DNA from: Ancylobacter oerskovii | GTDB taxonomy: Bacteria > Pseudomonadota > Alphaproteobacteria > Rhizobiales > Xanthobacteraceae | Reading direction: 5' to 3' | NCBI RefSeq assembly: GCF_018390555.1 | Contig: NZ_JAHBGB010000006.1 | Coordinates: 62,001-126,000, forward strand | Length of the DNA: 64,000 nucleotides | Shown: positions 60,123 through 64,000 of the stretch, piece after piece | Position numbering within the stretch: the stretch's first letter is position 1 | Layout: each line of letters opens with the position of its first letter | The notes under the pieces: generated by a model | Told to the model about the DNA's origin: nothing | Databases searched by the model: none | Seen by the model: only the letters and a program-made list of their open reading frames with translations | Program-made: the position numbers and the translations under genes

Positions 60123-61689
60123 GCGCCATCACCACCAGCAGCGCGCCGGTCCACAGGCCCTGCCAGTTGGCGAGGGTCTCGTTGACGACGATGTAGAGGC
60201 CGCTGCCGAGGAACACGGCGGCGGCGATCTTTTCCGCCGCCGACGCTTCGGCGGTGATGCGGGGCGGCGCCAGCAGGGCATAGAAGGCGAAGGCCATGAC
60301 GATGGGCGTCAGGCCGGCAAACTGGAAATCCTTGTAGCGCGGGTCGAACACCAGCCCGAGCGCCACATGCGCGATCAGCACCACGGCGGCGGCGAGCAGC
60401 AGCGCCATCACCCGCTCCACCGGCGCGGCGCTGCGGCGCACCTCGCCGTCCAGCACCTGGGTGAGCGCCGCCGCCCTCGCCTGCCGGCCGACCGCGAAGG
60501 CGGCGGCGAGCGGGACCAGGACCGCAAGGGCGAGAATCGAGCCGCCGCGGATCCAGCCGCCGACGCCGAGGCTCTCCACCGGCACCGAGACGAAGGCGCG
60601 GCCGATGGTCAGCCCGGAAAACAGGGCAATGCCGGACACCGCCAGCCAGCGGCGGGCGTCCATGCCCGCGAGGCGTCCGCCGAAGGCGCCGGCGGCGAAC
60701 ACGCCCAGCGCCAGCAGCACGCCGAGGAGCGCCTGGCGCAGCCAGGCGGGATGATCGGACACCGCCTCGCCCCAGCCGAACTTGAAGTCGCGGCTATAGG
60801 CATCGAGGAAGCCCCAATGGCCGCCGACCGTGCCCTCGGAGGCGCGCTTCCACGGCTGGTCGAACGCCTCGATGACGTTGATGCGGTAGCCCTTGTCCTT
60901 GGCGAGCGCCAGCAGCTCCTGGATCACCATCGCCTGGTTGGAGGGGGACGGCAGCGCGCCCTCGCGCATGCGCCCCTCGCTCGGCCAGCCGGTCTCGCCG
61001 ATCAGGATCTGCTTGCCCTCGAACACCTTGCCGACATGCTCGCGGATCTCGCCGATATGGGCCGCGGACTTCGCCGCCGACACCGGCAGGTCCTCCCAGA
61101 ACGGCAGAATGTGCACGGTGACGAAGTCGACATATTGCGCGAGCTCGCGATTGCGCTCCCAGAACTCCCAGACATCGGCATAGGTGACGGGCACCGGCAC
61201 CTTCGACTTCACCTCGCGGATCAGCGCCGCCATGCCGGTGGCGGACTGCTCGCCGCGCAGCAGCACCTCGTTGCCGACGATGACGGCGTCGATGACGTCG
61301 GGATTGTCCTGCGCCGCCTTCACCGCCGCATCGATCTCGACGCGGTTCTTCTCCTCGTTGCGGCCGATCCAGATGCCCTGCAGCACCTTCAGCCCGTGCT
61401 TGCGCGCCATGGCCGGCACGACGTCGAGGCCCATCTCGGTGGAATAGGTGCGCACGCAATGGGTGATCTTCGCCAGCCGGGCGAAATCGTCGTCGATCTG
61501 CTCGGGCGGAATGACCAGCCCCTCGATGAAGGGCGACTGGCCGGGACGGAACGGCGCATAGGACACGCAGGGCATCTTCTCCCCGGCCGCCAGCGGCGTG
61601 GCCGGCATCGGCACAGGCTGTCCCAGCCAGGCCCAGACGGCGACGATCACCGCGCTGACGAGGGCGGCGAGCGGGAGGGCGATGCGCAT
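60082..61689 (-). CDS. NdvC-like GH17-domain membrane protein (beta-glucan synthesis)
   Basis: The product is 535 aa. An N-terminal TM anchor (5-22) precedes a periplasmic GH17 domain (about 38-310) with acid/base E141 in VGNE and nucleophile E232 in GETGWPSEG. About seven C-terminal TM helices follow (from 316). In Bradyrhizobium, NdvC has this GH17-plus-membrane plan and is needed for 1,6 linkages in cyclic beta-(1,3),(1,6)-glucan; transglucosylation rather than hydrolysis is expected. GGAG (61699-61702) lies 9 nt before the start. It diverges from the small secreted gene and the synthase gene. Confidence 0.8.
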   Translation of the reverse strand: MRIALPLAALVSAVIVAVWAWLGQPVPMPATPLAAGEKMPCVSYAPFRPGQSPFIEGLVIPPEQIDDDFARLAKITHCVRTYSTEMGLDVVPAMARKHGLKVLQGIWIGRNEEKNRVEIDAAVKAAQDNPDVIDAVIVGNEVLLRGEQSATGMAALIREVKSKVPVPVTYADVWEFWERNRELAQYVDFVTVHILPFWEDLPVSAAKSAAHIGEIREHVGKVFEGKQILIGETGWPSEGRMREGALPSPSNQAMVIQELLALAKDKGYRINVIEAFDQPWKRASEGTVGGHWGFLDAYSRDFKFGWGEAVSDHPAWLRQALLGVLLALGVFAAGAFGGRLAGMDARRWLAVSGIALFSGLTIGRAFVSVPVESLGVGGWIRGGSILALAVLVPLAAAFAVGRQARAAALTQVLDGEVRRSAAPVERVMALLLAAAVVLIAHVALGLVFDPRYKDFQFAGLTPIVMAFAFYALLAPPRITAEASAAEKIAAAVFLGSGLYIVVNETLANWQGLWTGALLVVMALSLWRLATAAQTR

Positions 61690-61973
61690 GCGGGAGATCT
61701 CCAGCGGCGGGACAGGAAACGGCACCGGTTGGGGTAGCCGCGCAACATGGCGAGCGCAAGGGGGCCGCAGCGGGGTGGCAAAACCGTGTCCGCGCGCCCA
61801 TTCTCCCCGATCCCGATGAAGATGGGGGGAGCCATGCGCGGGTCTTAATCGTCCGGTGAGCACAGTTACGCACAACGAGGCGGCATGGGCGCCGCGATGC
61901 TGACAAATTCAGCAGCTTCACCTAGTGTCTTCGAGCCCGTTCGGTTTTCCTCTCGCGTGTGACGAATTCTTCC

Positions 61974-62450
61974 ATGTTGTGCTCCGTACGCCCCTTCGCC
62001 GCCGCTCTGTTCGGCGGCCTCCTCCTTACGGCCGCCGTCACCGCTCCGGCGTTCGCGCAGAACAGCGCTTCCGAGCAGAAGCCGGCCGAGCAGCAGTCGC
62101 CGGAAGAGCAGGCCAAGGAAGCCCAGCGCCGGTCGATCGAGGAATATAACGAGGCGGCCAAGCTGCCGGGCAATGCCGGCCTGCCGGAATGCGTGTGGAG
62201 CGGCCGGCGCATCGCCATGCTGCTGTGGCGCGACGACGTCGACACCGCCAAGCGCCACATGGAGCTCTATGAGCGCTTCGGCTGCCCGACCGAGCACCTG
62301 AAGATCGCCTTCCGCTGCCTCGTGCGGCAGGGCAACATAGATCCCAAGGCGCAGGAGCGGCTTTCCGAGCGCGTCCACGCCTGCTGGGTGAACCCGGATT
62401 CCACGCCCGCCGCCCCGGCGGCCCCGGCCGCGGCGCCGCCCGCGCAATGA
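61974..62450 (+). CDS. Small secreted protein of the beta-glucan locus
   Basis: The product is 158 aa. A signal peptide ends at APAFAQ (about 24-29), followed by an acidic Glu/Gln-rich stretch, then a compact domain with four cysteines (C73, C104, C115 and C137) that may form two disulfides, and an Ala/Pro tail. I recall similar rhizobial proteins annotated as beta-1-3,beta-1-6-glucan biosynthesis proteins (unverified). Its place between the NdvC-like and NdvB-like genes parallels ndvD of Bradyrhizobium. A GTG at 61959 is an alternative start. Confidence 0.7.
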   Translation: MLCSVRPFAAALFGGLLLTAAVTAPAFAQNSASEQKPAEQQSPEEQAKEAQRRSIEEYNEAAKLPGNAGLPECVWSGRRIAMLLWRDDVDTAKRHMELYERFGCPTEHLKIAFRCLVRQGNIDPKAQERLSERVHACWVNPDSTPAAPAAPAAAPPAQ

Positions 62451-62652
62451 TTTGAGCCCAATGATTTCATGGCGTGGCCCCAGCCTCGACATGCCGTCGC
62501 CACAGACGGGAACCATCTTCCCCTCCGTGCGTTTGAAACAGGCCGCAGGCACGAATCGCTTTTTTTGCGATGCAGCCATGCGGATGCTGCAAAAGCGTAG
62601 AGTTTAAATTATATATTCGCCCGTTACCTCTCAAAAGCTGGTGGGTAGTTCC

Positions 62653-64000
62653 ATGCGTCCCGCTGTTCGTGTCGCTGCCGCTGCGATTGCGGTAGTCACG
62701 TCCGTGCATGCCTTCATGTGGCTCGCGATGCGTTCGGAGGCGACAGCCCCGGCGATCCCCGACCGTTTGGCGAGCATGTCCTTCGCCCCCTATGGGCGCG
62801 ACGCGAACCCGGACAAGGGCGAGCCGACGACCGAGGCCCAGATCCGCTCCGACGTGGAGGCCGTGGCGCCCTACACCAAGGCGGTGCGTACCTACGCCTC
62901 CACCGGCGGGCTGGAAAACGTCGCCCGCATCGCCTCGGAAAAAGGGCTGAAGACCACTGTCGGCGCGTGGCTCGACATGGACGAGGACCGCAACGCCCGC
63001 GAGATCGCCAACGCGGTCGACGCGGCGAAGAAGAACGCGAACGTCGTCGGCATCGTGGTCGGCAACGAGTCGATCCTGCGCGCCGAGCGCACCCCCGAGC
63101 AGCTGATCGACACCATCCGCCGCGTGAAGCGCGAGGTGAACGTTCCCGTCACCACCGGCGAGACCTGGGACGTCTGGCTCGAGCATCCCGAGCTGGTTTC
63201 GGCCGTCGACTACATCGCCGCGCATATCCTGCCCTATTGGGAAGGCGTGCCCGCCGACCAGGTGGTCGACCGCACCATCAACATCTACAACCGCCTGCGC
63301 GCCGCCTATCCCGGCAAGCGCATCGTCATCGCCGAGTTCGGCTGGCCGAGCGCCGGCTACAACCGCGACGCCGCGGTGCCGGGCGAGCTGATCCAGGCGC
63401 AGGTGATCCGCGACTTCGCCGCGCGTGCCGACGCGCAGGGCATCGACTACAACCTCATCGAAGCCTTCGACGCGCCGTGGAAGAGCTTCGAGGGCTCGGT
63501 CGGCCAGTACTGGGGCATGCTCGATGCCGACCGGCACCTGAAGTTCCCGCTCTCGGGCACGATCACGCCGGTGAGCTACAACGCCACCGCCGCCATCGCG
63601 CTGCTGTTCGGCATCGCCTTCTCGCTGCCGCTGTTCCGCTTCGCCCGCCTGACCTTCACCCAGGCGGCGGTGATGGCCGGCGCGGCCAATCTCGTCGGCG
63701 CGTGGATCGCCACCGTCACCGACCACTGGCTGACGCACTATGTCATCGGCGGCAACAAGATCACCTTCGTGGTCTCGATCGTGCTGCTGGTGCCGCTGGT
63801 CATCGTCATGCTGTACCGGGTCGAGGAGCTGGCCACCATCGCCTTCGGCCGCCGCCCGCGCCGGCTGATCAACAATATCGACGGGCCGATGCCGGCCCGC
63901 ACGCCCAAGGTGTCGATCCACATCCCGGCCTACAAGGAGCCGCCGGAGATGCTGAAGCAGACGCTCGACAGCGTCGCCCGGCTCGACTGGCCGAACTATG
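62653..64000 (+). CDS. NdvB-like GH17-GT2 beta-glucan synthase, 3' end outside window
   Basis: Open from the ATG at 62653 to the window edge (449 codons). TM anchor 7-25. GH17 domain about 42-300 has E139 (VGNES) and E228 (AEFGWPSAG) as catalytic pair. TM helices lie about 312-330, 337-356 and 370-390. The start of a GT2 domain (KVSIHIPAYKEPPEML, from 419) reaches the end. This matches the Bradyrhizobium NdvB type of glucan synthase, with an N-terminal GH17 module fused to a processive GT2. The upstream AT-rich stretch holds TATATT (62612-62617), a possible -10. The rest of the GT2 domain and later TM segments should follow beyond the window. Confidence 0.85.
   Translation, partial: MRPAVRVAAAAIAVVTSVHAFMWLAMRSEATAPAIPDRLASMSFAPYGRDANPDKGEPTTEAQIRSDVEAVAPYTKAVRTYASTGGLENVARIASEKGLKTTVGAWLDMDEDRNAREIANAVDAAKKNANVVGIVVGNESILRAERTPEQLIDTIRRVKREVNVPVTTGETWDVWLEHPELVSAVDYIAAHILPYWEGVPADQVVDRTINIYNRLRAAYPGKRIVIAEFGWPSAGYNRDAAVPGELIQAQVIRDFAARADAQGIDYNLIEAFDAPWKSFEGSVGQYWGMLDADRHLKFPLSGTITPVSYNATAAIALLFGIAFSLPLFRFARLTFTQAAVMAGAANLVGAWIATVTDHWLTHYVIGGNKITFVVSIVLLVPLVIVMLYRVEELATIAFGRRPRRLINNIDGPMPARTPKVSIHIPAYKEPPEMLKQTLDSVARLDWPNY

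Overview
The window is high-GC DNA from an alphaproteobacterium of the order Hyphomicrobiales (Rhizobiales). The family is probably Xanthobacteraceae or a near relative; this is inferred from gene order and families, not from a marker-gene match. Diagnostic blocks are ntrB-ntrC-ntrY-ntrX-trkA-trkH-dat-hfq-hflX, a fused ispDF, a pyruvate dehydrogenase E1-beta carrying its own lipoyl domain, and a GH17-containing beta-glucan synthesis locus like that of Bradyrhizobium. No rRNA, tRNA, CRISPR array, phage or insertion sequence was seen.

Layout. (1) 3-9494, plus strand: cell-wall and housekeeping genes (L,D-transpeptidase lipoprotein cut by the window edge, RlpA-like lipoprotein, D,D-carboxypeptidase, tmk, holB, metG, TatD, PhnP-like hydrolase, mazG), mostly overlapping or closely spaced. 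(2) 9741-15393, plus strand: four translationally coupled glycan genes, namely three glycosyltransferases and a glycosyltransferase/NodB-type deacetylase fusion. (3) 15406-26901, minus strand: eight tightly packed genes. In transcription order they are an ABC exporter-like protein with a degenerate ATPase domain, a lone cyclic-nucleotide-binding protein, a membrane/2Fe-2S/cyclase-like protein, a complete peptide-type ABC importer, and a small methyltransferase. (4) 27019-29322: a secreted polysaccharide-lyase-like protein and a UDP-sugar dehydrogenase. (5) 29365-42429, minus strand: nitrogen two-component systems, potassium uptake, D-amino acid transaminase, hfq, hflX and dusB. (6) 42626-44373, plus strand: ispDF and cinA. 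(7) 44423-54519, minus strand: eno, a FtsB/DivIC protein, the pdhA-pdhB-pdhC-lpd operon with an inserted membrane gene, a GlsB-type protein, lipA and a COQ10-like protein. (8) 54648-59559: queF, a GT2, then glmU-glmS on the minus strand. (9) 59742-64000: a small membrane protein and an ndv-like beta-glucan locus that runs off the window.

How the genes work together. The PDH complex, its E3 and lipoyl synthase form one functional unit. NtrBC and NtrYX sense nitrogen and redox or envelope state, and NtrB is translationally coupled to dusB. GlmS and GlmU feed UDP-GlcNAc to peptidoglycan and to surface glycans, and the UDP-sugar dehydrogenase could oxidise that product for the nearby glycan genes.

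The best candidate for an undescribed system is region 3. A putative haem/2Fe-2S membrane protein carries a cyclase domain that keeps its metal-binding aspartates but has lost the base-specifying and transition-state residues. It sits with a stand-alone cNMP sensor whose binding motif is intact, and with an exporter-fold protein whose Walker A, Q-loop, signature, Walker B glutamate, D-loop and H-loop are all altered. All three are packed into one apparent operon with a peptide importer.
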